A stretch of DNA of 64,000 nucleotides from NCBI GenBank assembly GCA_036745275.1, contig DAIOGK010000004.1:62001-126000 (forward strand). The letters run 5' to 3'. A program made the translations under genes and the position numbers. This DNA is from JAIUNP01 sp020161975. Lineage in GTDB: Bacteria > Pseudomonadota > Alphaproteobacteria > Rhizobiales > Beijerinckiaceae. Below, piece after piece: positions 18,613 through 27,400 of this stretch (the stretch's first letter is position 1; each line of letters starts with the position of its first letter). The notes beneath the pieces are model-generated. The model had not been told where the DNA came from, searched no databases, and was given only the letters and a program-made list of their open reading frames with translations.

Positions 18613-19689
18613 TTAGCGCTGGCGCAACCAACCGACAACGATGTCGTATTTCTCCTTGTTGATCCTGGTTGCGAAGTTTGCATTGTCCGAGCCGCGGACG
18701 TGCACGGCGAGGATGGCGCGCTCCTCCTTGTTGCCCTGCTTCTTGTAGAAGTAAGTGGAACTGCCGCTCATGCCCCCGGCAGTATCGCAGCGATAGCGCA
18801 GCTCCCAGGAGCTGAAGGCATCGACCGGGCAGGACGACATCCAGTTGGTCAGCCCGCCCATGTCGCCGGGATAGCCGGAAATGTTGAGGATGTAATTGCC
18901 GAATGGCTCTTCCCAGCGCACCCCCATGTAGCCAAGCTGATTGCCGATATCGCGATCAAGGATGATCATCGCGATATCATACTGGTCGAGGTGCTGATCC
19001 GTGTAGCCGCGCGGCGCAAATGCGCGGGTCCAGTTCACCGTGCCATAGGGAGCGTAATTGCCGTTGAGCCCGGGGCTGAACTGCAAATCCTGCAACCAGC
19101 GGTCCTCATCGGTGCTGTAGACGCAATGAGCCGCCGTCAGCACATGGCGTGGGCCGACCAAGGTGCCGGTACAGCCCGTCGCGATCTGGCCGATGATCCG
19201 GAAAGGATAGCGCGTCGTGTCGGTGACGCGCTTGCGCTCGTCGCGGCCGATCACCTGCCGCTGACCATCGGACGTGCTGCCAGAGCTGGCGGCAATCGAT
19301 TCACGGTCGCCGTTCTTCGGTTTGGCGTTATCGACGGGCTTGAGGTCGGTGGCGGTGGTGGTGCCGTCCGCCCCCAGTGTCAGCGACTTGCTCTTCAGGC
19401 GCTGCCAGATGGCGGGCGGCGCATCGAGTGTGGAGACCGTGCCATCCCGCGTGACCGAGCGGGTGCCGAAGATGTTGGCGGGGGTTGCAGGGCCCGAGCG
19501 CATCTTGCCCGGCAGCGGACCGTTGCCCGATGGCGGAACGGCCTGCTTGGCCGTCGCAAAGGCGTTGGTGGATTTGGGGGCCTCGCTTTCGATGGCGCCG
19601 CGCTGTCCGCCGGTTGTCTGCATCGACTGGGCGAAAGCAGCCCCGGTGCCGCAAACCAGGGCAAGGGTAACGACAGAAACCAAACGCAT
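18613..19689 (-). CDS. Exported V8-like serine protease (S1B type)
   Basis: 358 residues with signal peptide MRLVSVVTLALVCGTGAAFA and a long, low-complexity region to about 155 that may be a propeptide. The protease domain shows His188 (LTAAHC), Asp238 (QYDIAMIIL) and Ser308 (GGMSGSS), so the triad is complete. TTRYPFRIIGQI ahead of the domain and the GxSGSS active site resemble glutamyl endopeptidases more than trypsins. It is probably periplasmic or secreted. It lies 81 nt after the caspase-SUMF1 gene and 14 nt before RyR1. Neither trypsin IVGG activation motif nor the Cys pattern of the trio at 25.4-28.4 kb is present, so it is a separate family member. Confidence 0.88.
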   Translation of the reverse strand: MRLVSVVTLALVCGTGAAFAQSMQTTGGQRGAIESEAPKSTNAFATAKQAVPPSGNGPLPGKMRSGPATPANIFGTRSVTRDGTVSTLDAPPAIWQRLKSKSLTLGADGTTTATDLKPVDNAKPKNGDRESIAASSGSTSDGQRQVIGRDERKRVTDTTRYPFRIIGQIATGCTGTLVGPRHVLTAAHCVYSTDEDRWLQDLQFSPGLNGNYAPYGTVNWTRAFAPRGYTDQHLDQYDIAMIILDRDIGNQLGYMGVRWEEPFGNYILNISGYPGDMGGLTNWMSSCPVDAFSSWELRYRCDTAGGMSGSSTYFYKKQGNKEERAILAVHVRGSDNANFATRINKEKYDIVVGWLRQR

Positions 19690-19770
19690 GGCAATCTCCC
19701 GATCGTGGCCATAACTTCCGAGGGTCTGTGGCAGGCGGCTCCCGGGGCGCGAACGCCCCGTCTACTTTGT

Positions 19771-21573
19771 TCAATGCGCAGGCGGGGCGTCAAGATCACA
19801 TGCAACGCGCAGGCCCACCGTGGGCCAGCCCGGCTCCCTTGATCCGTTGCGAAGGCCCGGGCGCGGCATGGTCCCTCCCGCCGCGCCTTTCGTTCTGTCT
19901 GCCAATGGCGACAGATCGATGGCATCAATGCGGGTGGAATATGCCCCGCCCATCACGCGCCCCGGCGCGCATTTGCCGGCGGCAAGCTCTACCGCTCCGC
20001 AAGGATCGGGGGATGCCACCCACTCCCAGACATTACCGACCATGTCATGCAGCCCGTAGGCGTTGGGCGGGAATGAGGCCACTACGCTGGTGCTGCGTCC
20101 ATCCCACGGTGAACCGCAGCCCGCACAATTGGCCCGGCCAGCCACCGGAGCATCGCCCCAGCCATAACGGCTGGCGCTGCCGCCGCTGGCCGCTGCGCGC
20201 CATTCCGCGGCATCGGGCAAGCGATAGCGTCGACATTTGCCTTCCGGTTTCTCGTGTGCGTTGAGAAAATCGAGATAGTCGAGCGCATCACCCCAGGTCA
20301 CATGGGTCGCGGGCCTGTCGCCGCCGGCAGCATCGGATTTCCAGCGCCGGCAGAAGCCCAGCCGGAAGCAAGCACTCCATTGGGCTGCCGTCACCTCGGT
20401 CTTGCCAATGGCGATGCGCCGTTCGATGCCCGCGCCACGCATGTCACCGAGTTCGGCCATCACCGGGCAATCGAGACAATCGGCGAAAGCGCCACCTGGC
20501 AGGATCGCGCGCTTGCGCTCGAGCGCCGAATGATCGCGCCGGACCTCGGCGCCTGCCGGGCCGCGCGGCGAAAGGAACACGAAATCGCCGCCCTCTGCCG
20601 CCTCTCCCGGCACCGGCAGCGCCACGAACAGCGGATCGTTGGGCCGGCCCGCCTTGTAGGTTTCGCGCGCGACGCGCGAGCGGACATGCTGGCCGAGTTC
20701 GGCAGCCAGGATCAGTCCGTCGCCGTCAAGATCGGCTGCGCCATAAAGCCCCTCGACGAACGCGCGGCCAAAGGCGGCATCCTCATCCGGCACTGTCTGG
20801 TTGCCATCCCCCGCTGTCATCACCAGATGCGCCGGGCGGGTGAGCAGCGTTTCCACCCAGTCCGCAACCTCTCCGGCCAGGGGCGCCGCGCGTGGGCGAC
20901 CGGCATCCGCCGGTTCCGCCGACCGGGTGCGCATGGCGGGAACAAGCGCGCCGGAAAAACAGGTGTTGAAGGCGATGAGCAGATGCCGGGCGCGTATTTC
21001 CGCAATATCCTTCGCGATGCCGGTAACCGGAACGGCACGGGCGGAAAAGCCAGCATCGTTTTCGCCCGGCGTATCGGTGGCGATGATGAAGCCGGTTGCC
21101 TCGCCGCTCCGCCCCGCGTCCGCTTCGCGCACGGCAAGACCATGACTGGCGACATAGACGATCAGGCGGTTTTCCGGATTCTGTCCGTATTGCCGGACGA
21201 AATCGCCCAGCGCTTTACGGATGTCGCCCGCCGTCACCCGCCCGTCAAAGGTTCCCGGTGCAACTTCGCGCCCCTGTAGGCGCACCACGTTGAAGCCATG
21301 CACCCTGAGCGCGCGGATAACGGCCTCCACCTCGGATTTCACGCCTGGAAGTCGCTTCCAGGGCGCCATTTCATAAGCCTCGATGCCGATGACAAGGGCA
21401 TGGGCCTTCTCCCCGCTTTCAAGCCGCGCAGCGATGCGCTGGCGACCAAGGCCAGCGTTGTTTTCAAGATCGACAGGGGGTGGTGGGTCGACCGCATTGA
21501 CGGTTTCCGCGCGCAGGGCCGGCCCGGCAAGAAGCAGAACGAGGAGCAGCAGGCGCTGCAAGAGGCGGCTCAT
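19771..21573 (-). CDS. Exported caspase-fold protease fused to a SUMF1/FGE-like domain
   Basis: About 600 residues. Signal peptide (about 1-22), then a caspase (peptidase C14) domain: His143 in VYVASHG and Cys204 in AFNTCFSGA form the dyad. DLDGDGLILAAELGQHV (about 281-296) looks like an EF-hand-type loop, common in bacterial caspase-like proteins. From about 355 the chain is a SUMF1/FGE-type domain: KTEVTAAQWSAC, RLPDAAEWRAAASGG, GLHDMVGNVWEWV, VGLRVACD. Whether it forms formylglycine or only binds is unknown. Its start overlaps the RyR2 stop by 4 nt (ATGA), so the two are translationally coupled. Location is likely periplasmic. Confidence 0.88.
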   Translation of the reverse strand: MSRLLQRLLLLVLLLAGPALRAETVNAVDPPPPVDLENNAGLGRQRIAARLESGEKAHALVIGIEAYEMAPWKRLPGVKSEVEAVIRALRVHGFNVVRLQGREVAPGTFDGRVTAGDIRKALGDFVRQYGQNPENRLIVYVASHGLAVREADAGRSGEATGFIIATDTPGENDAGFSARAVPVTGIAKDIAEIRARHLLIAFNTCFSGALVPAMRTRSAEPADAGRPRAAPLAGEVADWVETLLTRPAHLVMTAGDGNQTVPDEDAAFGRAFVEGLYGAADLDGDGLILAAELGQHVRSRVARETYKAGRPNDPLFVALPVPGEAAEGGDFVFLSPRGPAGAEVRRDHSALERKRAILPGGAFADCLDCPVMAELGDMRGAGIERRIAIGKTEVTAAQWSACFRLGFCRRWKSDAAGGDRPATHVTWGDALDYLDFLNAHEKPEGKCRRYRLPDAAEWRAAASGGSASRYGWGDAPVAGRANCAGCGSPWDGRSTSVVASFPPNAYGLHDMVGNVWEWVASPDPCGAVELAAGKCAPGRVMGGAYSTRIDAIDLSPLADRTKGAAGGTMPRPGLRNGSREPGWPTVGLRVACDLDAPPAH

Positions 21574-23267
21574 GTGGACTCCCCGATTGCCTGATGGGCT
21601 TGGCCAATCTCCTCGCCAAGAATGGCCAGAATATGGGGAATCGCCCGGATCTGTTGCCGGTCCTTGTCCTTTTCCACGTCTGACAACGCATCGTAGGGGA
21701 CAAGGCTCGGATGGAGGCGAAGCGGCTCTGAGCGTTCGGGGCCATAACGCCAGCCGCCAAGCAGCCGGCCAGCCATCCAGCGGGCATGGGCCATTGCGGA
21801 CATCCGTTCGATCTGGTCGGCGTCAAGCATCACCGGCGCTGCCGTTGAAGGCCGGCGCGTAAGTCCGGAAGCCATCAGCATGTGGTCTATGTGGTCTGCG
21901 ACCGCGCGATTGTCATCCCGGAAGGCCATGGCCAGCGCATCCCAGGGCCTTTCAGCCGGCGCTGTGCCGAATTCGCCCGTCGCCTGCGCTTGCTGATGGG
22001 CGAGATAAGCCTCATGCACTGCCCGCGCAACGCGGTCGCGCCGGTCATTCTCGGCAATCACGGTCGCGAGATTTTCGGCAGCGACCACAATGACGCCGGC
22101 GGCTATTGCCGCATCCGGCACGTCTTCTCCTGCGCTTGCATAGGCGATGACGGGTGGTGCATGGGCAGGCTTGAGCAGGGCGAGGGTCGCAGCGGCAACC
22201 AGCGCGCTCGCCAACGCTTCCCCGGGGCTTTGATCGATGCAGTGGATCGCGGCAATGGCGTCGGTATCAGCGATGAGCGTTGCGAGTGTACGCTCCAGCG
22301 CCACGGCATCCGCACGATCGATGCTTGCAAACCGCAGATCCGCCACGCCTCCGGCAGCACGGAGCCGCTCGACCACAGGCAGCGTGCCGGCCCCTGCCGT
22401 GCTCACGATGCTGAACCGGGGCATGGCCCGCTCCAGCCCGTAGCCGAAGGCTGCCAGATGCAGGGCAAGTTCGCCCAATCGCGGCCCCGCGCCAACAAAG
22501 ACGATGTGGGCGGGATAAGCCCCCGCCGCGAACAATCGCCCCGGATCTCCAAGGCGCGCGCCCGTGCGGAACATTGTCTGATCGAGCGAGATTTCCTCGA
22601 TTCCGGTCCCGCCTGTCCGCTGTGCGGCGCGGATAGCTGCGTTCTCGATGCGCAGTGTGACGGGCGGAAGGTCCGCATTGGCCAGTTTCAGCCGTTCGAC
22701 AAAATTGAGGTTGGCGACATCCGAGCGCGAGACCGCCAGAATGCTGCGCGCCCGGCCCGCGCCGAACCGTGCCGGTGGCCCGTCCGCCGTACAGGATGAC
22801 AGGCGCCAAAATCCGCGCCTGATGTCCTCCAGTCCGCGACGGTCGCGCCCGACCAGCAGGAGGCTCCCTGCTTTGCGCAGCGGGCCCGCGAGCGGCGCGA
22901 GGTCTGCGCCATCGCCCAGCACCAGCGCATGGCGGCCGCGCCACACCAGGAACGCGCGCAGCAGATCGTGACGCCACCATTCGTAAAGCCCTTGTGCGAG
23001 CAGTACGCCACCCAGCACGGGAAGATACCAGCCGGCGGCATCGAGCACAGTGGCGACGCCGCCACCCGCCGTGCAAAAGGCGCCGCCTTCCGGCGCTGTG
23101 CCAGCGATGCGGGCCAACACTGTTTCGATGACATGGCGCAGGGTCCAGAGCGTATCACCCGGCAACCAGGTGGCGCAGGCTGCCTCCGCCGTCAGAAGCG
23201 CGGCAAGTCCCGCCAGGACGATGGCGAGAAAGATCGATAACTGCAACAGTACGCGTTGATAGGGCAT
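21570..23267 (-). CDS. RyR-domain membrane protein with Rossmann-like region (paralogue 2)
   Basis: 565 residues with the same plan as the protein at 16814 but diverged. Helices lie at about 8-27 and 76-95, separated by a loop of about 48 residues with two cysteines (CATWLPGD and FCTAGGG). A Rossmann-like start HALVLGDGADLAPLA (about 113-127) is followed by a second one (HIVFVGAGPRLGELAL). The RyR domain is C-terminal: HARWMAGRLLGGWRYGPER and LVPYDALSDVEKDKDR. Shared RyR residues with paralogue 1 are H-x-RWMA-x-R, GWR, LVP-x-D-x-LS and KDR. It is the first gene of the four-gene minus-strand unit and diverges from the second caspase gene with 120 nt between. Confidence 0.83.
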   Translation of the reverse strand: MPYQRVLLQLSIFLAIVLAGLAALLTAEAACATWLPGDTLWTLRHVIETVLARIAGTAPEGGAFCTAGGGVATVLDAAGWYLPVLGGVLLAQGLYEWWRHDLLRAFLVWRGRHALVLGDGADLAPLAGPLRKAGSLLLVGRDRRGLEDIRRGFWRLSSCTADGPPARFGAGRARSILAVSRSDVANLNFVERLKLANADLPPVTLRIENAAIRAAQRTGGTGIEEISLDQTMFRTGARLGDPGRLFAAGAYPAHIVFVGAGPRLGELALHLAAFGYGLERAMPRFSIVSTAGAGTLPVVERLRAAGGVADLRFASIDRADAVALERTLATLIADTDAIAAIHCIDQSPGEALASALVAAATLALLKPAHAPPVIAYASAGEDVPDAAIAAGVIVVAAENLATVIAENDRRDRVARAVHEAYLAHQQAQATGEFGTAPAERPWDALAMAFRDDNRAVADHIDHMLMASGLTRRPSTAAPVMLDADQIERMSAMAHARWMAGRLLGGWRYGPERSEPLRLHPSLVPYDALSDVEKDKDRQQIRAIPHILAILGEEIGQAHQAIGEST

Positions 23268-23387
23268 CTGAAAACCGCTTGGCGGGCGAACCGTGCCCTA
23301 TTCCGCGGCTGTTGGGAAGAGCCGGGCGTTGCGCTTGCTAACGGCGCGGACCGGGGCCACATTCAGGCCGGAACTCACAAGGGCAAC

Positions 23388-25424
23388 ATGACACGGATCG
23401 TGTTTTTGCTTGGCGCCATGATGATCTGGCTTGGGCTTGCGCCTGCCAGCGCAGCCACGCATGTGCTGCTGGTCGGCGCCTCGCGTTATGACAACCTGCC
23501 CCCCGAAAAGCACTTGCAAGCCCCCAATGCCGACGTTCTGGCGATGCGGGACGCGCTGAGAGGCTGGGGTGTGCCGCCGGATACGATGCGACTTCTTGGC
23601 GACGGGCTTGCCGGCGCGCAGGGGCGGCCAACCCGCGCGGTGATCTTGAGCGAACTCGACCGGCTTGCCACCGCTGCCGTGCAGCCCGGAGACTGGGTGG
23701 TGATCTATCTTTCAGGCCACGGCGCCATCGTGCGCGATGCCACAGGCACGCAGCGGTCCGGGCTGAACAGCGTCTTTCTGCCTGCCGATGTGCGCTGGCC
23801 CTCGCCGGATGATCTTGATTCGACACCCGAAAATGCCCTGTTTGACACCCGCATCGGCCAGGCGCTGGATGCCATCCGCGCACGCGGCGCCGATGTCTGG
23901 TTCATCAACGATTCCTGCCATTCGGGTGACACCGTGCGCAGCGCCAATGCCGAGAATGTGCGCGAGAAATCGGTGGCGCCTCCCCGGCGTAGCGCCAGAC
24001 CGGCACGACCGCAGCCCCTTGCCGCGCGCAAGCCGGCGGAGAATCTGCCGGGGCGGCTCGTCGCCTTTTATGCCGCGCAAGTCACCGAAACAGCGCGGGA
24101 ATTTCGCGGTGAAGATGGCGTCTGGCGCTCCGCTTTCACCCAAGCGCTGGCAGGCGCCATGCGCACGGCGCCGGTGCGCGATGCGCGCAGCCTCATCGCC
24201 GCCGCCGTGTTCGCGACCCGCGCCATGCGGCCCCTCGGCATCTTCCAGACCCCCTATGCCGACGAGGATCTGCCGCCGGGCGCACTTCTCCTGGGGGCTG
24301 ATGCGCCACCGCTCCGCAATCCGCTGGAAGGAACGGCAACAACGCTCAATGCCGGACTGCTCGACGGCATCGACACGGGCGCGGAAATCACCCTTGCCGA
24401 CAATGCGACCAGCACGACCGTGCTCGCCCGCGCTACCGTCGCAGCGGGTGGGCTGACGCGCAGCCGCATTGCGCTGATCGAGGGCATCCTGCCCTCCGGT
24501 GTCTGGTTTGCCCGCCTCGCCGCTGCCGCCCCGGAAACACGGCTGAGCATCGCGGCGGGCGATGGCAGCGGGCCCGAAGCTGCCGCGCTTGCAGCCGCTC
24601 TTGATGCGATCTCAAGCGAAAAACTCCAGCCTTTCAGGCGCGCGGAAGCGCAGGCTTCGGCAGATGTTGTCATCCTGCCCGAGCCAGGCCGGCTGCGGCT
24701 CGTTGCACGGCGCGCGCTTCTGGGCATCGTCGATGGGGGGGAGATTCCACTACCAAAGATAGAGGCAGGCGACCTCAAACGGATGCTGGCCACGCGCCTG
24801 CAACGGCTCGATTTCCTGCGGCGGATCGAGCGGGCGCAAGGGGCCGCCAATCTTCTGACCGCTCGCGAACGCTACCAGGTGCAGATGAACCTTCGCCGGT
24901 TTGCTGGCAAAAGCGGCTCGCCCTGCCCGTCGCCGGCGCGCGACGTCATCGCTGAAGGCATAACCCCGGCGTTGCCGCTCGCAGCCTGCGACGCCATCGA
25001 GGTCGAGATCCGGAACGTTTCTGACAGACCCCGGTATGTTCAGGTGCTGGCGATCCATCCGGACGGGCGCATCCAGACCATTGCGCCCCGCTGCGGGGCG
25101 GGCAATGCGCTGAAACTGGAGGCCGGACAGGCGACGGCGGCACGCCATAGCGCCGGCGCAAAATCTGCCCTGCCTGTGATCTGGTTCAGCCTGCCGCATA
25201 CGGGCAGCGTTGACGTGCGGCGCATGGCCATCCAGCTTGTCTCAACACCGATCGACGGTGCGGCTCTTGCGCCTGACCCCTGTCAGTTTGAGCGTTTCAA
25301 CGGCCTCAGCGCTGTGCCAACGCGCGGTCAGGCGCCGCTGTTCGAGGAAGATGCCCGGGCCGGAGCAGCAAAACCGGGCGAGATCCTGCTGACGAACCGC
25401 ATTCTCACCTGGGCGGCGCGCTGA
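23388..25424 (+). CDS. Exported caspase-fold protease with DUF4384-like C-terminus
   Basis: 678 residues. Signal peptide about 1-23 (MTRIVFLLGAMMIWLGLAPA). The caspase domain has His111 in YLSGHGA and Cys177 in FINDSCHSGD, so the dyad is complete. A middle region rich in Ala follows; then near the C-terminus AIEVEIRNVSDRPRYVQVL and HPDGRIQTIAP resemble DUF4384, a beta domain common in bacterial caspase-like proteins. ATG at 23388 is chosen for the signal peptide and the AAGGG site; the frame is open further up, but without a ribosome site. It diverges from RyR2 and converges on the trypsin trio. Confidence 0.87.
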   Translation: MTRIVFLLGAMMIWLGLAPASAATHVLLVGASRYDNLPPEKHLQAPNADVLAMRDALRGWGVPPDTMRLLGDGLAGAQGRPTRAVILSELDRLATAAVQPGDWVVIYLSGHGAIVRDATGTQRSGLNSVFLPADVRWPSPDDLDSTPENALFDTRIGQALDAIRARGADVWFINDSCHSGDTVRSANAENVREKSVAPPRRSARPARPQPLAARKPAENLPGRLVAFYAAQVTETAREFRGEDGVWRSAFTQALAGAMRTAPVRDARSLIAAAVFATRAMRPLGIFQTPYADEDLPPGALLLGADAPPLRNPLEGTATTLNAGLLDGIDTGAEITLADNATSTTVLARATVAAGGLTRSRIALIEGILPSGVWFARLAAAAPETRLSIAAGDGSGPEAAALAAALDAISSEKLQPFRRAEAQASADVVILPEPGRLRLVARRALLGIVDGGEIPLPKIEAGDLKRMLATRLQRLDFLRRIERAQGAANLLTARERYQVQMNLRRFAGKSGSPCPSPARDVIAEGITPALPLAACDAIEVEIRNVSDRPRYVQVLAIHPDGRIQTIAPRCGAGNALKLEAGQATAARHSAGAKSALPVIWFSLPHTGSVDVRRMAIQLVSTPIDGAALAPDPCQFERFNGLSAVPTRGQAPLFEEDARAGAAKPGEILLTNRILTWAAR

Positions 25425-25461
25425 AGAACCGCGCACCCTGCCCCCACGATTTCAGCGCGCC
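25415..25461. terminator. Inverted repeat spanning both convergent stop codons
   Basis: GGCGCGCTGAA at 25415-25425 and its exact complement TTCAGCGCGCC at 25451-25461 hold the stop codons of the caspase gene and of the trypsin-like gene. The loop is 25 nt and there is no T run. It may be a bidirectional terminator, or partly coincidence because both proteins end in Ala-Arg. Confidence 0.4.
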
Positions 25462-26444
25462 ATCACCTCGGCCAGCCAGTCGCGATATTTCGCGACATCG
25501 GTGAAAACGCCCTCAACATCGCGGGTCCGACAGGAAATGCCCCAGCTGACAACGCCGAGTTGAACCGGCTTTCCATCCGCGCCCTCGGCGAACAGCGGCC
25601 CGCCGCTGTCGCCATAGCAGGGGCTGCGATTGCCGAATTCGGCGCTGGCGCAGATCACCTTGTCGCTGAGCGCGGGGCCAGACGCCTCGCTCAGCACGCG
25701 GCGCAGCTTGCCCTCGCTCTCCTTCGACCAACCGACCATGCCGGCGATTTCCTTGATGATGCCGCTCGCCTGCCGATCGCGCCAACTCGTATGGTCTGCA
25801 AGACAGGCGCCGTGGTCCACCAACATCAGCGGCACCTCTCGCAACACGCGGCTGCTCGGACCGCCCTGATCGAGTGCGCCCCAGCCGATGACACGCACCC
25901 CGACCGTTGGACGCGGCGCTGTGCTTTCCGGCGTGGCGGCAGGCGCCATCTGGATGATCGTCGAACGCGTTTCGGGAGCCGGCGCACGGTCGAGTTCCAG
26001 AACAGCGATGTCATTGGCGAGAGAGATCGCATTCCATTGCGGATGCCGCGTCAGTGACTTGACGGGAATGCGCTCACCACCGCGAAAATTCGTCTGGCCC
26101 AGATAGACATTGACGTCGCTCGCCAGCACGTTGTCGCCGCCGTCCTTACTCTGAAAGCAGTGGGCCGCCGTGAGAATGTGCCGTTCGCCAATGCGCGTGC
26201 CACCACAGAAGAAACCTGCAAATTCCTGCCCCTCCGGCGTATCGGCGACCACAAGCGCAACCTGAAACGGATAGGAGCCGGGAATCGCCTGCATACCGCC
26301 GACAATACGCTGTCCGGGCCGGTCCGGTTGCTGGGTCGCCATGCGGGCCGCCGCCGCATCATAGGGCGCAAGACGCGACTGCGCCGACGCCGGTGCGGTC
26401 GCGAGCCCGATTATCAGCGTGGAGAAGATGAGCGCCGTTTTCAT
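25452..26444 (-). CDS. Trypsin-fold serine protease, Ser189 type (third of trio)
   Basis: 330 residues, signal peptide about 1-21, and short propeptide ending QR46|I47VGG, a trypsin-type activation site. The triad is complete: His95 (LTAAHC), Asp145 (NDIAVLEL), Ser280 (YGDSGGPL). The position equal to chymotrypsin 189 is Ser274, so cleavage after Arg/Lys is not expected; chymotrypsin-like or other preference is possible. Between Cys214 and Cys265 (the 168-182 disulfide of trypsin) there are 51 positions and not 14: an enlarged, probably helical 170-loop. Its ATG overlaps the preceding stop (ATGA). It is probably periplasmic, and could be activated by the first protease of the trio. Confidence 0.9.
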   Translation of the reverse strand: MKTALIFSTLIIGLATAPASAQSRLAPYDAAAARMATQQPDRPGQRIVGGMQAIPGSYPFQVALVVADTPEGQEFAGFFCGGTRIGERHILTAAHCFQSKDGGDNVLASDVNVYLGQTNFRGGERIPVKSLTRHPQWNAISLANDIAVLELDRAPAPETRSTIIQMAPAATPESTAPRPTVGVRVIGWGALDQGGPSSRVLREVPLMLVDHGACLADHTSWRDRQASGIIKEIAGMVGWSKESEGKLRRVLSEASGPALSDKVICASAEFGNRSPCYGDSGGPLFAEGADGKPVQLGVVSWGISCRTRDVEGVFTDVAKYRDWLAEVMAR

Positions 26445-27400
26445 TTCCGCATCGTCTCCCTGATCCAGTTGGCGAAGGGTGCGACCCGCGTATAGACTGC
26501 CGGAATGCCGGGTACCTCGCAGGCTTCGAGGCTGGTGAATACGCCCACCAGTTCCTCGCCGCCGCCGGATGCAGGCGCAAGCAGCAACGAACCGTTGTCG
26601 TAATCACACGGCACGCCATCCGCCGGGCCCGCACAGAGCATGTCGGACGAGAGCAGCCGGGGCATCGCCTTCGACAGTTCCTTCCAGCTCGACAATGCCA
26701 CATCAGGCGGCACATTCATGCGTGCGACGAGGTCGGCGAAATTGTCCTGGGCCTGGGAAAGCCGCTGGTCACGCATGACGAGTTCGCAGCGATCCAGCGA
26801 GATCGGCGGCATCGCCATGCGCATCACCGTCTCCTGCATCTCGCCGACATCCACCATCCAGCCAACGTTGGTGAGGCTGCGCACCGCGTTCACCGGCGTC
26901 TCGGACAGCGCAATGGTGCTGACCGGACCTTTCAGCGGTTCGGCCAGCTTCAGGATGGCGATGTCGCCGCGGTAGGTCAGCGGGTCATAGGTCGGGTGGC
27001 GGAAGACTGCGGCCACCTGTTTGGGCTTGCTGGCCGGATCAATCCGGTTGCCAGTGTAGACCTCAATCGTCTCGGGGCTTACCAGCGCCGCCTCATCCTT
27101 GACCTCGCCCACGCAAAAGCCGGAAGCGAGCACAAATTGCCGCGACAGCAACACGCCCGCACAGCGGTGATTCGGCAGGCCGTCGCCACCGTCTTTCACC
27201 GGGCTCGCAATGCTGACGACGAAGCCCGTCGTCGCCCCGCCCGGCGCCCAGCTTTTGCGCGCAAGAGCGCTGCGGGATGGCGTGGGTGCGGCCTGCATCA
27301 TCAGACGTTCATGCCGCGCCGATTTCTGCGCAACCGCCACGTCGGCAGTTATCACACCACACGCGGCGATGGCGATGATCAGAGCGGACATCTGGTTCAT
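26441..27400 (-). CDS. Trypsin-fold pseudoprotease (second of trio)
   Basis: 319 residues with an N-terminal signal peptide (about 1-24). The fold is clearly that of the two neighbours (GDIAILKL with Asp146, SSDMLCAG, VYTRVAPFANWIRETM), but the catalytic His is Phe95 (VLASGFC for TAAHC) and the catalytic Ser is Asn269 (CDYDNGS for CQGDSGG). The IVGG activation motif is also missing. It is therefore almost certainly inactive as a protease and may act as a regulator, cofactor or decoy, as known for other serine protease homologues. It keeps the 51-residue Cys205-Cys256 spacing. It is coupled by ATGA overlaps to both neighbours. Confidence 0.88.
   Translation of the reverse strand: MNQMSALIIAIAACGVITADVAVAQKSARHERLMMQAAPTPSRSALARKSWAPGGATTGFVVSIASPVKDGGDGLPNHRCAGVLLSRQFVLASGFCVGEVKDEAALVSPETIEVYTGNRIDPASKPKQVAAVFRHPTYDPLTYRGDIAILKLAEPLKGPVSTIALSETPVNAVRSLTNVGWMVDVGEMQETVMRMAMPPISLDRCELVMRDQRLSQAQDNFADLVARMNVPPDVALSSWKELSKAMPRLLSSDMLCAGPADGVPCDYDNGSLLLAPASGGGEELVGVFTSLEACEVPGIPAVYTRVAPFANWIRETMRK

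Noticed and set aside
19771..21573. Diversity-generating retroelement target, because of the SUMF1/FGE-like C-terminus
   Set aside because: Such targets use this fold, but no reverse transcriptase, accessory protein or template repeat is nearby.
26441..27400. Frameshift or decay of the middle trypsin gene (pseudogene)
   Set aside because: The frame is intact, with a signal peptide, ATGA coupling at both ends and the same loop length as its neighbours. Loss of catalytic residues looks selected and not degenerate.
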